Source: Candidatus Bathyarchaeota archaeon | Lineage (GTDB): Archaea; Thermoproteota; Bathyarchaeia; Bathyarchaeales; Bathycorpusculaceae | NCBI GenBank assembly: GCA_030626685.1 | Contig: DAOUTL010000003.1 | Coordinates: 1-18,973, forward strand | Direction: 5' to 3' | DNA: 18,973 nucleotides | Part shown: in pieces, positions 7,128-13,613 of the stretch | Layout of the letters: every line of letters begins with the position of its first letter | Numbering within the stretch: the first letter of the stretch is position 1 | Translations under genes and position numbers: made by a program | Notes under the pieces: generated by a model | What the model was told of the DNA's origin: nothing | The model's input: the letters and a program-made list of their open reading frames with translations, nothing else | The model's database searches: none

Positions 7128-7361
7128 CTGCGCTCCTCGCCTCACTCGCCTCACTATTCAGAAATTTCAGATGAAGACGCTCAGCTTCCCACATCTTCAC
7201 AAGCAAATCCCTAATAGCCGTCTCGACAAACTGCTGCCTGTTCCTATAAATGTTGTTAAGCACCGAAACAAGCCGGTCAACTTCATCAAGCATAGACTTC
7301 GGAATGTTGACTGGAATACGGTCTTTCGGACGACCCAGTCTTGAATTTTTTCCATATCCAT
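7099..7361 (-). CDS. Ribbon-helix-helix protein, frameshifted at an A6 run
   Basis: The intact downstream frame encodes GRPKDRIPVNIPKSMLDEVD, then YRNRQQFVETAIRDLL, a typical RHH regulator core, but that frame has no start codon. A start with an excellent ribosome site (GGAGAGGTGA 8-9 nt upstream) exists at 7359-7361 in another frame: MDMEK. The two frames meet at a run of six A on the coding strand (7346-7351). Adding one A would give a continuous MDMEKNSRLGRPKDRIPVNI protein of 87 aa. This could be a homopolymer sequencing or assembly error, a real mutation, or slippage during expression. The low-complexity C-terminal tail overlaps the convergent RHH gene. Confidence 0.6.
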
Positions 7362-7373
7362 TTCTTTTTCACC

Positions 7374-7459
7374 TCTCCGGAGAAAGCAGTTATGAAACCA
7401 GAATCAAGAGCCGAAGTCCACGATTTCGGACGAAAGATGTCCGTTGTCGGGAGACATCT
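7374..7459. promoter_or_regulatory. Palindrome and two hairpins upstream of the frameshifted RHH gene
   Basis: TCTCCGGAGA (7374-7383) is a perfect 10-bp palindrome that overlaps the ribosome site of the RHH gene. It is followed by CCGAA/TTCGG (7411-7429) and AGATGTC/GACATCT (7435-7459) inverted repeats. An operator for autoregulation or an mRNA leader structure is possible; there is no direct evidence for either. Confidence 0.3.
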
Positions 7460-7478
7460 CCACTTCTGAACTGTAACG

Positions 7479-7485
7479 TTTATAA
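7479..7485 (+). promoter_or_regulatory. Box A promoter of tRNA-Cys
   Basis: TTTATAA lies 29 nt before the tRNA 5' end, the right distance for an archaeal tRNA promoter. Confidence 0.5.
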
Positions 7486-7514
7486 CGGTCTAATTAACAA
7501 AATTTCTATGCGAT

Positions 7515-7587
7515 GCCGGGGTGGCCGAACGGTTCAGGCGGCGGCCTGCAGAGCCGCTATATGTGGGTTCAACTCCCACCCCCGGCT
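7515..7587 (+). tRNA. tRNA-Cys (anticodon GCA)
   Basis: The 73-nt cloverleaf folds fully: acceptor GCCGGGG (7515-7521) with CCCCGGC (7580-7586), D stem GCC/GGC, anticodon stem GCGGC/GCCGC around loop CUGCAGA with anticodon GCA at 7548-7550, five-base variable loop, T stem GUGGG/CCCAC with loop UUCAACU. Discriminator base is U73, the identity base expected for Cys. No CCA is encoded and there is no intron. Its 3' end (7564-7584) is the attachment site of the element that follows. Confidence 0.93.
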
Positions 7588-7854
7588 CCTTAATAATAGC
7601 TGGTTTCTGAGAAATGAGTTTGAATTAGAGTTTTCTAGACTGATAGCGTTTTGTGTATCTGGTTGTGTATCTTTGTGTATCAGCTTCTTATATTCATCTG
7701 GTAAGCTTTCATACTTCCCTAAATAGCACCATTTGATTTTGTCTCCTATATGATGTTCAACATACCAGTAATGATAGCTTTTTCTCTTTGACCTTGTTTG
7801 TTTACTGATTAGGCTGCCTTCTCTGTTACATTTCACACAAGTAACGTTAACCAT
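7534..7854 (-). CDS. N-terminal fragment of archaeal tyrosine integrase (intN)
   Basis: 106 aa; start has GGAG about 9 nt upstream. The N-terminal module has a CxxC pair (VTCVKCNREGSL) and a YVEHHIGDKIKWCYLGKYES segment, which I recognise as the front of archaeal tyrosine recombinases of integrated elements. A Thr/Asn/Gln-rich linker follows, and the last about 18 residues (SRGWELNPHIAALQAAA) are simply antisense tRNA-Cys, showing that the frame was cut by integration. The catalytic domain (Arg, HxxR, Tyr) is not in this piece. The matching C-terminal piece is at the other end of the element. Probably non-functional on its own, though intN-like fragments of SSV-type viruses are normally left like this. 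Confidence 0.65.
   Translation of the reverse strand: MVNVTCVKCNREGSLISKQTRSKRKSYHYWYVEHHIGDKIKWCYLGKYESLPDEYKKLIHKDTQPDTQNAISLENSNSNSFLRNQLLLRSRGWELNPHIAALQAAA
7564..7584 (+). repeat. att core, left copy (inside tRNA-Cys 3' end)
   Basis: This 21-base T-arm/acceptor sequence recurs exactly at 16450-16470. A 20-base version (tRNA positions 7563-7582) recurs at 17481-17500. Integration into the 3' end of a tRNA leaves the tRNA intact, as seen here. Confidence 0.75.
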
Positions 7855-7881
7855 CTCTCCGTTCTCCTTTTTTCTAGTAAT

Positions 7882-8187
7882 GAAATTAAAGTTGAAAGAA
7901 TAGCCCTATCACATGATCAAGTGCAACAGTATAGTCTATCTCCAAATCCCACTAAAACTGCTGATCCCAGAGCGGAAGGGTATGTTTCTCAATTTGGCAA
8001 TCAATGCTGGGAACTAGATGCTATAGAACCAAATGAACTCCAGAGACTAGTAGAACAAGCAATTCTAAAACACATCAATGTGGAAACTTGGAATAAGACC
8101 ATAGAGAAAGGAAAGCAAGAGAGACAAGAACTAGAAAAGATATTCTCAGGAATTGGAAAGAAACTTCAAGAAATGGGTCTACCTTAG
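7882..8187 (+). pseudogene. 5'-truncated C-terminal fragment of a phage-type Toprim-like protein
   Basis: The open frame includes EIKVERIALSHDQVQQYSLS, PNPTKTADPRAEGY and CWELDAIEPNELQRLVEQAI, followed by a charged helical tail. This pattern (R-I-A-L-x-x-D-Q, P-N-P-x-K, W-E-L-D-A) is one I associate with the C-terminal part of virus and element proteins that carry a Toprim-like domain upstream; that naming is from memory and moderate. The conserved region starts before any usable start codon: the first GTG (7921) falls in the middle of it, so the 5' part is missing. It begins 27 bases from the divergent intN start, so truncation may have occurred when the element end was rearranged. Confidence 0.45.
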
Positions 8188-8327
8188 AAATTAAAATAAG
8201 TTAGACCTACTACCTCTCTTTTTATCTTCACTAACTACACTAAGTTCACTTTTAGGGTTCAAATGTCTGTTGATAATATTTAAGGACTTCTTTCTTAACC
8301 ATGAATAGAGGCAAGGTGCTACACAAC
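8188..8327. other. Convergent spacer, nothing recognised
   Basis: AT-rich gap between the truncated fragment and the GIY-YIG gene. No ORF, RNA or repeat that I can support. Confidence 0.4.
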
Positions 8328-9236
8328 TTATGTAACTAACTTAAACTTTGTGACATCAATTGTATTCTCTCGGTAACTCAGCGTTGCTTTTTCTTCTGTG
8401 AAGACAATCCAAATATCGATTGTATCCTGTTCATATGCACTTTTGTCGAGAATTACCTTTTGGACTTCTTTAAGGGGGACTAGCAATACGCCGTTTCGTG
8501 AGACCAGCAGAAAGCCATTTCCTTTTTGCAAGGAGTCAATGAAGCTTCCAGATTTGCGTCCTCTAAAAGTGATTTGCCAACCTCGTGGTTTCTTGCTACC
8601 TGGACGGATGAAAACCTTTGCTCCTTCCACTACAGCTTCATATTTTCCCCATCGCTGAATTTTTCTGCCACTTTTCTCAAGTATCCTTTTCAGTTCATCA
8701 CCAAAAATCTCTTCTTGCCCTCGTTCTTCAAGCCCTTTGGTAATAATGTTTTTCTTAAGCAAAAAGAAATTTAATTCATCTCTCAACGATTTGAACAAAA
8801 ACTCTTGCATCGCATTGAGCTTTTGAGGTTCTCCTCGAGCCACTACAATGTATTTATTGGACTTAAATAACTTGATTAGATATAACTCCAAGGCTTTCCT
8901 AACAACTGCATCATTAAAGTCCGACTGCGTGGCTGGGCGACCATCATTGATTACAATGACTTGGTTCCAGCTTTTGATTTTGTCTTCTGGTCTATCCATA
9001 TGCGTTTTTAATCTGTCATATAGGCTTTTTGCTTCCCCAATGTAAACCTTGCTTTTGTCTTCGAATAGAACGTAAATACCAGGAGACTCCATTTTGCCTA
9101 ATTCGGTGTTAAATGTTTCTAAAGCCTTAATGGAGCGTGGCATTTCCCATGAACGAATCTGTTTTGTCGTACGGGCTCTTACAATACCATTACTATTTCT
9201 AGGGTCTTCGTGATATCCAATGTCGTAGTTTGACAT
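8328..9236 (-). CDS. GIY-YIG nuclease, probable restriction endonuclease
   Basis: 302 aa. The GIY-YIG domain covers about 50-125: G53-I54-Y55, Y65-I66-G67, catalytic-type Arg75 in SLYDRLKTHM, His79, and candidate metal-binding Glu117 in RKALELYLIKLF. This fold cleaves DNA with a single metal ion; several type II restriction enzymes (Eco29kI, Hpy188I families) use it. The C-terminal half (about 185-302, with PRGWQITFRGRKSGSF) has no match I recognise and may read the DNA sequence or form a dimer. GAGGT lies 6 nt upstream of the ATG inside the end of the methyltransferase gene, and only 3 bases separate the two genes, which argues for one transcript and a restriction-modification pair. Target site unknown. 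Confidence 0.75.
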   Translation of the reverse strand: MSNYDIGYHEDPRNSNGIVRARTTKQIRSWEMPRSIKALETFNTELGKMESPGIYVLFEDKSKVYIGEAKSLYDRLKTHMDRPEDKIKSWNQVIVINDGRPATQSDFNDAVVRKALELYLIKLFKSNKYIVVARGEPQKLNAMQEFLFKSLRDELNFFLLKKNIITKGLEERGQEEIFGDELKRILEKSGRKIQRWGKYEAVVEGAKVFIRPGSKKPRGWQITFRGRKSGSFIDSLQKGNGFLLVSRNGVLLVPLKEVQKVILDKSAYEQDTIDIWIVFTEEKATLSYRENTIDVTKFKLVT

Positions 9237-9239
9237 CGT

Positions 9240-10607
9240 CTACCTCTTTTTCAGCGTGATAACTGATTCTCTTAGCTTATAGCTTCTTATCTGCCCAGAC
9301 CTTCTGTTCCTCGCTTTTTCTATTTTCTCTATATCAAGATTCAAATCCAATCCTATTTTTGCTATCAATAAATCTGTGGGAACATAAACATCAGCAATTA
9401 AGCTATCTCCAACAACTAAGATGAATCGTCCACCAGAATTAAGTGAAGATACAACATTGCTCATAACTTTATACATATCGTCAAAGTATTTGTGAACAAT
9501 ATACGGCATATCCCATCTTCTGTAGCTTCCTCTCTTCGCAATATTTGCTTTAATATTATCTCTGATTTCCTCTATCCAATCATTTGTGTAAACCAATTTG
9601 CGTTCAGAAAAGCTTCTTATTAATCCCTTAGAGACGTTGTCGCAAGCAACCATCTCATCTTTGATTTTCTTTAGTTCTTTATAGGTTCTAGCGAAACCCA
9701 ACCATCCCATTTCTATTTTGTAATTTATTACATAATCCAAACCATTCATGTATGGAGGAGATGTTATGATCAAGTCGAACTTGTTGTCATGTCTGAATTC
9801 TGTTGCGTCTGCCAAGAAAACTTCGCTCTCAATGTCTATAAAATTTTTATATTGAGTTTGGATTTCCCTCAAATCATAGGCGATTTCTCGTATTTTCTGA
9901 CTCAACAAAACAAAAGGAGCTGCATCTTCGACTTTTTTATCTTTACAATAACCGAGGCAAGGGCTTCTTTTTAGATTGCTGCACTCAATTAGAATTGAAG
10001 AAAATGCTACTTTTATCAAATCTTTGATTTTTCTTTCTTTCTCGTTCTTAGGCTCTATAGATTCTATGCCTGCCTTAAGAGTCTCCAGATTCCTTAACAC
10101 GCCTTCGTTAAAATGAGAACTTGATTTCTTTAAAAAAGAAGGTGCGCTAGACCTTCTATCTCTTGGCATCGCATTATAGACCTTTAGCAAACTACTGGGA
10201 GAGACATCCCAGCAATTGAGTTTGGTGTTAGCTATAAATTGCAAAAGTGGGTTTAACTCAGTACCAAACGAGCTATAGCCGTTCAACTTTGCTTGGACTA
10301 AAACAGTGCCACAGCCAGCGAAAGGATCAAGAATGACTGGGGTATCATATTCTATTTTGTATTGGTCTAAAACGGACTGTACAAAATAAGCTGAAAATCC
10401 CTGCACATAAGGCGACCAGCGATGAATATGCTCGTTAATATTGCTCATAAATTGTATAGGTTGTCTTTTTTCAAGAATTCTAATGTTAAGCTCTTTCAGA
10501 TACGGAATGGAATCTACTTCAGAAGAACCGCCTTTTTTTGGAGACTTTAGAATATTTTTTTCCCTAACGCTTAGTTCTGCTTGAACTGGCTTTGGAAACG
10601 TCTCCAT
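9240..10607 (-). CDS. DNA methyltransferase of a probable type II R-M system
   Basis: 455 aa. AdoMet-binding motif I is LDPFAGCGTVLVQAKLNG (DPFAGCGT, 94-101), and catalytic motif IV is TSPPYMNGLDY (282-286), the SPPY form typical of N4-cytosine or some N6-adenine methyltransferases. The roughly 180-residue stretch between the motifs, with a Cys-rich SPCLGYCKDKK segment, is a likely target-recognition insert. The C-terminal GGRFILVVGDS is another family-typical strand. It precedes the GIY-YIG nuclease by 3 bases on the same strand, giving protective methylation before cleavage. A TTAAAATA box (10639-10646) lies about 32 nt upstream of the ATG, implying a nearly leaderless transcript. The exact modified base and recognition sequence cannot be read. 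Confidence 0.85.
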   Translation of the reverse strand: METFPKPVQAELSVREKNILKSPKKGGSSEVDSIPYLKELNIRILEKRQPIQFMSNINEHIHRWSPYVQGFSAYFVQSVLDQYKIEYDTPVILDPFAGCGTVLVQAKLNGYSSFGTELNPLLQFIANTKLNCWDVSPSSLLKVYNAMPRDRRSSAPSFLKKSSSHFNEGVLRNLETLKAGIESIEPKNEKERKIKDLIKVAFSSILIECSNLKRSPCLGYCKDKKVEDAAPFVLLSQKIREIAYDLREIQTQYKNFIDIESEVFLADATEFRHDNKFDLIITSPPYMNGLDYVINYKIEMGWLGFARTYKELKKIKDEMVACDNVSKGLIRSFSERKLVYTNDWIEEIRDNIKANIAKRGSYRRWDMPYIVHKYFDDMYKVMSNVVSSLNSGGRFILVVGDSLIADVYVPTDLLIAKIGLDLNLDIEKIEKARNRRSGQIRSYKLRESVITLKKR

Positions 10608-10638
10608 TTCAGCCCTTTTATTGTTATATTGCTTCTAA

Positions 10639-10646
10639 TATTTTAA
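10639..10646 (-). promoter_or_regulatory. TATA box of the R-M operon
   Basis: TTAAAATA on the minus strand, about 32 nt upstream of the methyltransferase ATG, consistent with a leaderless or near-leaderless transcript. Confidence 0.4.
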
Positions 10647-10777
10647 GTTAACTAGCGAGCGACTCACATTGATACGAGAGAAGCATATTGGCTAAAGTCT
10701 TGAAGTTCGTTAAAGTCAAGTTTAAGAACTGTTGTTTCTACAATTTGACATTAAGTCAGAGAATAAGAGGAGATGTC

Positions 10778-10870
10778 ATGAGAACAAAGTTAAGAATGAA
10801 ATGCTCTAATTGTGGTTATTGGAACAGTATCCCAGTAAACAAGATTTTCATTGAACAAAGATGGCTTTAG
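10778..10870 (+). CDS. Truncated zinc-ribbon miniprotein, fragment A
   Basis: 30 aa from ATG 10778, which has AGAGGAG just upstream: MRTKLRMKCSNCGYWNSIPV then NKIFIEQRWL. The CSNCG pair plus VNKIFIEQ matches the first half of a small archaeal zinc-ribbon protein that, from memory, continues with an IPMY-P-L segment and a second CxxC (KCEKC...AEPKELI). Here it stops after IEQ and runs into the 3' end of the HEPN gene, overlapping it by 23 bases. Sequences resembling the missing second half occur at 11636-11731 and 12702-12765. The frame is open upstream to 10688, but the ribosome site favours the short form. Confidence 0.45.
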   Translation: MRTKLRMKCSNCGYWNSIPVNKIFIEQRWL

Positions 10871-11573
10871 CGAGAGCGAGTAATGATGACAGGAAAAGCC
10901 TTGCTTTTTCATCCGTAGCAACTTCTGATGTAACATGTGCAGATATTTTGTCTCGGTAATATTTTTCTAGGTCTAGCAATGACTTATAAAGGTCTTCTCT
11001 TACCACTCCAACATCTTTTAGTGCGTTTATCCCTTTAGCAAGACCTTTATATGGCAGATTAAATTTTTTGCAACCTTCCTTAACTAAGGATTCAAACGCA
11101 AGTCCACAGATGCAACAACAAGCATATGAGTGAAAGTGATTGTACTCCTGTATTGCTTCTAACATTATAAGTTTAGTAGTAGTGGGAAGAATTTCGAGTT
11201 CTTTATCCTCAACTGGAAAACTCCTCAAGGTATCTCCAATTATTTCTTGTTTCTTACCTTCAAGGAATCCGATTATTTGATCTAGATAAGCGATTATCTT
11301 AAGAAGATCATCATCATGATAAACGTTCTTCTTTGGCTTTAGGGGGAAACTATATACAGAGCTATCTGAGTGGAAGCTTTCCGTTACACCTCTTCTCAGT
11401 TTATCATATAGTTCGCATAATGAATCTATAGTATCACCTCTGATTACAAGAGCACTTATGGGATCTTGTCGAAAAAGATTAAAGTATTCAACTGCTCTGT
11501 TTTGCAGTTTTCTAGCTCTGCTTTCAAATTCGACTACTTTTCCTCTCAGATTCTCAACCAATAATATTCCCAC
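10848..11573 (-). CDS. HEPN-like protein (possible defence RNase or RNA-binding protein)
   Basis: 241 aa, starting at GTG. The N-terminal half (to about 125) is helical and unfamiliar. The C-terminal half (about 135-241) is an all-helical bundle with KYYRDKISAHVTSEVATDEK: R207-x5-H213 matches the R-x4-6-H catalytic motif of HEPN domains, and the bundle resembles DUF4145-type proteins. HEPN proteins are frequent in toxin-antitoxin, abortive infection and restriction loci, where they cleave RNA. An unusual CCCIC run lies at 152-156. It sits between the R-M operon and membrane genes, inside the integrated element. Its stop codon lies within antisense of the zinc-ribbon fragment, so it appears inserted into or abutting that older gene. 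No ribosome site is seen before the GTG. Confidence 0.55.
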   Translation of the reverse strand: MGILLVENLRGKVVEFESRARKLQNRAVEYFNLFRQDPISALVIRGDTIDSLCELYDKLRRGVTESFHSDSSVYSFPLKPKKNVYHDDDLLKIIAYLDQIIGFLEGKKQEIIGDTLRSFPVEDKELEILPTTTKLIMLEAIQEYNHFHSYACCCICGLAFESLVKEGCKKFNLPYKGLAKGINALKDVGVVREDLYKSLLDLEKYYRDKISAHVTSEVATDEKARLFLSSLLALAKAIFVQ

Positions 11574-11635
11574 ACAGTTCTAGAATATTCTCTCTTAAAA
11601 TATTTTGTACAACTTGAAATTATGTATCGAGTTGG

Positions 11636-11731
11636 AATACTCCAGAATTCAAAGTTTTGATTCCAATGTATGAGCCTTTAGAAGTTGTTAAATGTGAGAA
11701 ACACAAAAGTAACGTTAAGCTTACTTTCTAG
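11636..11731 (+). pseudogene. Zinc-ribbon miniprotein fragment B (middle/C-terminal part)
   Basis: An open frame reads NTPEFKVLIPMYEPLEVVKC then EKHKSNVKLTF and a stop. IPMYEPL-VVKCEK is what I would expect just after the IEQ end of fragment A in an intact protein; the final Cys of the second CxxC is His here. It lies directly upstream of the 300-aa membrane protein. Together with fragment A it brackets the HEPN gene. Confidence 0.4.
11691..11710 (+). repeat. 20-bp direct repeat, copy 1
   Basis: AATGTGAGAAACACAAAAGT here matches AATGTGAGAAATGCGAAAGT at 12711-12730 at 17 of 20 positions, exactly 1020 bp apart. Both copies encode the KCEK-like zinc knuckle of a decayed small gene, so shared ancestry of coding sequence explains them at least as well as a regulatory role. 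Confidence 0.5.
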
Positions 11732-11739
11732 TGAGAAAA

Positions 11740-12642
11740 ATGAATGATAGAGTGGATAAATTAGATTCCCTATTCTTGTTCATTTTAGAAGTATTAGCTT
11801 TTGTTTTCTCACTTACGATTGTTGTTTTTGAGCCTAAACAGACGGGTATCTTTTTCATTCCTCTATTCATCCTAATTTTTTTCCCAATTTACATAGGATA
11901 TATCAGAGGAGCAATAATCGATAATAGTCCTACTGAAAGAATAATGGGTTGGATTCTTTTTCTCTTTGGCATAGCAACTTACATTTACTTCTCGGGATAC
12001 TATTTGTTATGTGACATCCTACCTAAAAATCTAAAGCAATTTGAGGATTTGTTCACACTTCCTTTCTACTGGGGAAGTCTCTTTTTCGGATTTATGCTAC
12101 GTCGCTTCGCAGGTAGTATATCCAAGATATTTGAAAAGATCTTTGAACATGAAAGCAGTGAACTGAGGGGATTTATATTAGAAGAAACAGGATTCGCATC
12201 TATCTGCTTTGGTTTCTCTTTGGGTTTCATTTTTCTATCGTTACATTGTATCATGAAAAATCAGGTGTCCGAACTTAGTTTTTCAATTACCGTCAGTTTG
12301 GTTTTTTTTATATTGTTTCTTTATACCATAAAGAAGCTGTTGACACAAGCCAAATTGGAATTTCAGGAGTATGAAAAATATATTCGAGTTTCGCATACGT
12401 CATATAAGAAAAAAGTCTCAATTTTGGGGGCAATACTTACACTTTTTGGACTTACTGCCCTTCCCATCTCTTACTATTTGGAGTTAGCCATCCTAGCCAA
12501 AATACTATTTTTGCTAATTCTAAATTTCGGAGCAATTCTAGTAATTTTATCTGGAGGGAAAAGTATTCTCAAAATTAAAGAAGAGCAAACTATTCCGAAA
12601 GAAATAGAGAAAGAGTTACGAAAGTTACTAGAACAGTGCTAA
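11740..12642 (+). CDS. Multi-pass membrane protein, unknown function
   Basis: 300 aa from ATG 11740 (GTGAG at 11731-11735 can serve as ribosome site; an upstream GTG start would add three residues). About eight hydrophobic segments are visible, e.g. LFLFILEVLAFVFSLTIVVF, FFIPLFILIFFPIYIGYI and ILFLFGIATYIYFSGYYLL, with a soluble loop SISKIFEKIFEHESSELRG in the middle and a charged helical tail (KEEQTIPKEIEKELRKLLEQ). No transporter or enzyme motif is recognised. It follows zinc-ribbon fragment B, and its upstream sequence (11691-11710) is repeated upstream of the next membrane gene. Low GC like the rest of the element cargo. It could be a membrane effector accompanying the HEPN or R-M genes, but that is guesswork. 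Confidence 0.65.
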   Translation: MNDRVDKLDSLFLFILEVLAFVFSLTIVVFEPKQTGIFFIPLFILIFFPIYIGYIRGAIIDNSPTERIMGWILFLFGIATYIYFSGYYLLCDILPKNLKQFEDLFTLPFYWGSLFFGFMLRRFAGSISKIFEKIFEHESSELRGFILEETGFASICFGFSLGFIFLSLHCIMKNQVSELSFSITVSLVFFILFLYTIKKLLTQAKLEFQEYEKYIRVSHTSYKKKVSILGAILTLFGLTALPISYYLELAILAKILFLLILNFGAILVILSGGKSILKIKEEQTIPKEIEKELRKLLEQC

Positions 12643-12701
12643 GAATTTTCATTCTATGACATGCTAGTCTAGTTCAATCTATGAAACATTTAAAGTCTAT
12701 T

Positions 12702-12765
12702 GAACGATAAAATGTGAGAAATGCGAAAGTTATAGCTGAACCAAAAGAACTAATTAGAAAAAGAA
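12702..12765 (+). pseudogene. Zinc-ribbon miniprotein fragment C (C-terminal part, frameshifted)
   Basis: Reads TIKCEKCE, and one frame further on VIAEPKELIRKRN. KCEKC-x-VIAEPKELI is the C-terminal zinc knuckle and tail I recall for the same small family as fragment A. Two bases appear lost between the parts, and no start or intact frame remains. It lies upstream of the second large membrane protein. Confidence 0.4.
12711..12730 (+). repeat. 20-bp direct repeat, copy 2
   Basis: Partner of 11691-11710 (17 of 20 identical). If it were a target-site duplication it would mark insertion of the 1-kb membrane-protein unit between fragments B and C. Confidence 0.5.
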
Positions 12766-12820
12766 ACTAAAAACATTAAATACTGAAGTCATTAAAAATT
12801 AATTAATTAGTGAATTTATC

Positions 12821-13444
12821 TTGCAATTGAAAAGGCTAATTTGGTTTGTTCCTATTATCCTCATGCTGTTGTTTGAGCCCTTACTCTATGTCTCGATAAC
12901 TTCTTTTTCTTTTTACATATATATTCAACATTTACTTTTCAAGGTATTTTGTTATGGAATTGGTATTACCCTATACTATCTTATTTATAAACGATTTTCA
13001 CTAAAGTGGAAAGAGGCTTCTATTAATGAAATAAGAACAGAAGATTCTGTTCTACTTGAAGGTGTAGGAATTCTTCAGGGAATATTATTCATATACCTAA
13101 GTTTGTCTGAAGAATTGGCATCACCCTCATTTTATTTAGAACTTCTTAAATGGAGTGTTCCTCTTATCACCTTACTATTTTATATACTCAGAGGATATGG
13201 TGCAATAAAAAATAGTGCAAAACATAGATACTATTCATTCCTAACATTGATTTATTATTTGGGCTTTGAAGGAGCTATCCTTTTTAACGTTTTTATTTCA
13301 AGTTATTTTCCAATTTATGTGAACTCAATTAATATTATTTCCTTATATTTTCCTTCTTCAGTAGGTTTGGTTATGATTAGCTTTTTTCATGCAATTCGTA
13401 ACGCATTATCCACTAGATACGGTTACCATCCAAGCAATACGTAG
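12821..13444 (+). CDS. Second multi-pass membrane protein, unknown function
   Basis: 207 aa from a TTG; no ribosome site is seen, but AT-rich TATA-like sequence (TTAAATA near 12776-12782) fits a short leader. Six or seven hydrophobic segments are visible (e.g. IWFVPIILMLLFEPLLYVSI, GIGITLYYLIYKRF, WSVPLITLLFYILRGYG, IYYLGFEGAILFNVFISSY), joined by short basic loops. The last loop ends HAIRNALSTRYGYHPSNT. No family recognised. It is not an obvious paralogue of the preceding membrane protein, yet both are preceded by remnants of the same small zinc-ribbon gene. Confidence 0.55.
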   Translation: MQLKRLIWFVPIILMLLFEPLLYVSITSFSFYIYIQHLLFKVFCYGIGITLYYLIYKRFSLKWKEASINEIRTEDSVLLEGVGILQGILFIYLSLSEELASPSFYLELLKWSVPLITLLFYILRGYGAIKNSAKHRYYSFLTLIYYLGFEGAILFNVFISSYFPIYVNSINIISLYFPSSVGLVMISFFHAIRNALSTRYGYHPSNT

Positions 13445-13613
13445 TAGTCTCTACATTGTTCAGTATCCATAACGTATTGATACTCGTCTTTCTAAATAAG
13501 GAAGATTAACATGTAAGTACATACTATAAGACTACTAGAGAGCATATTCTGGATGTTCGAGTTAGAAAATAAGAGATCTCGTGTATTGATGTTAAAATGT
13601 TAAGAGACTATGC
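13445..13613. other. Convergent spacer
   Basis: Nothing recognised between the membrane gene and the 3' end of the surface-protein gene; no T-rich terminator is convincing. Confidence 0.35.

Noticed and set aside
7411..7470. C/D box small RNA upstream of tRNA-Cys
   Set aside because: No convincing C (RUGAUGA) and D (CUGA) box pair with internal D'/C' boxes could be found; only simple inverted repeats.
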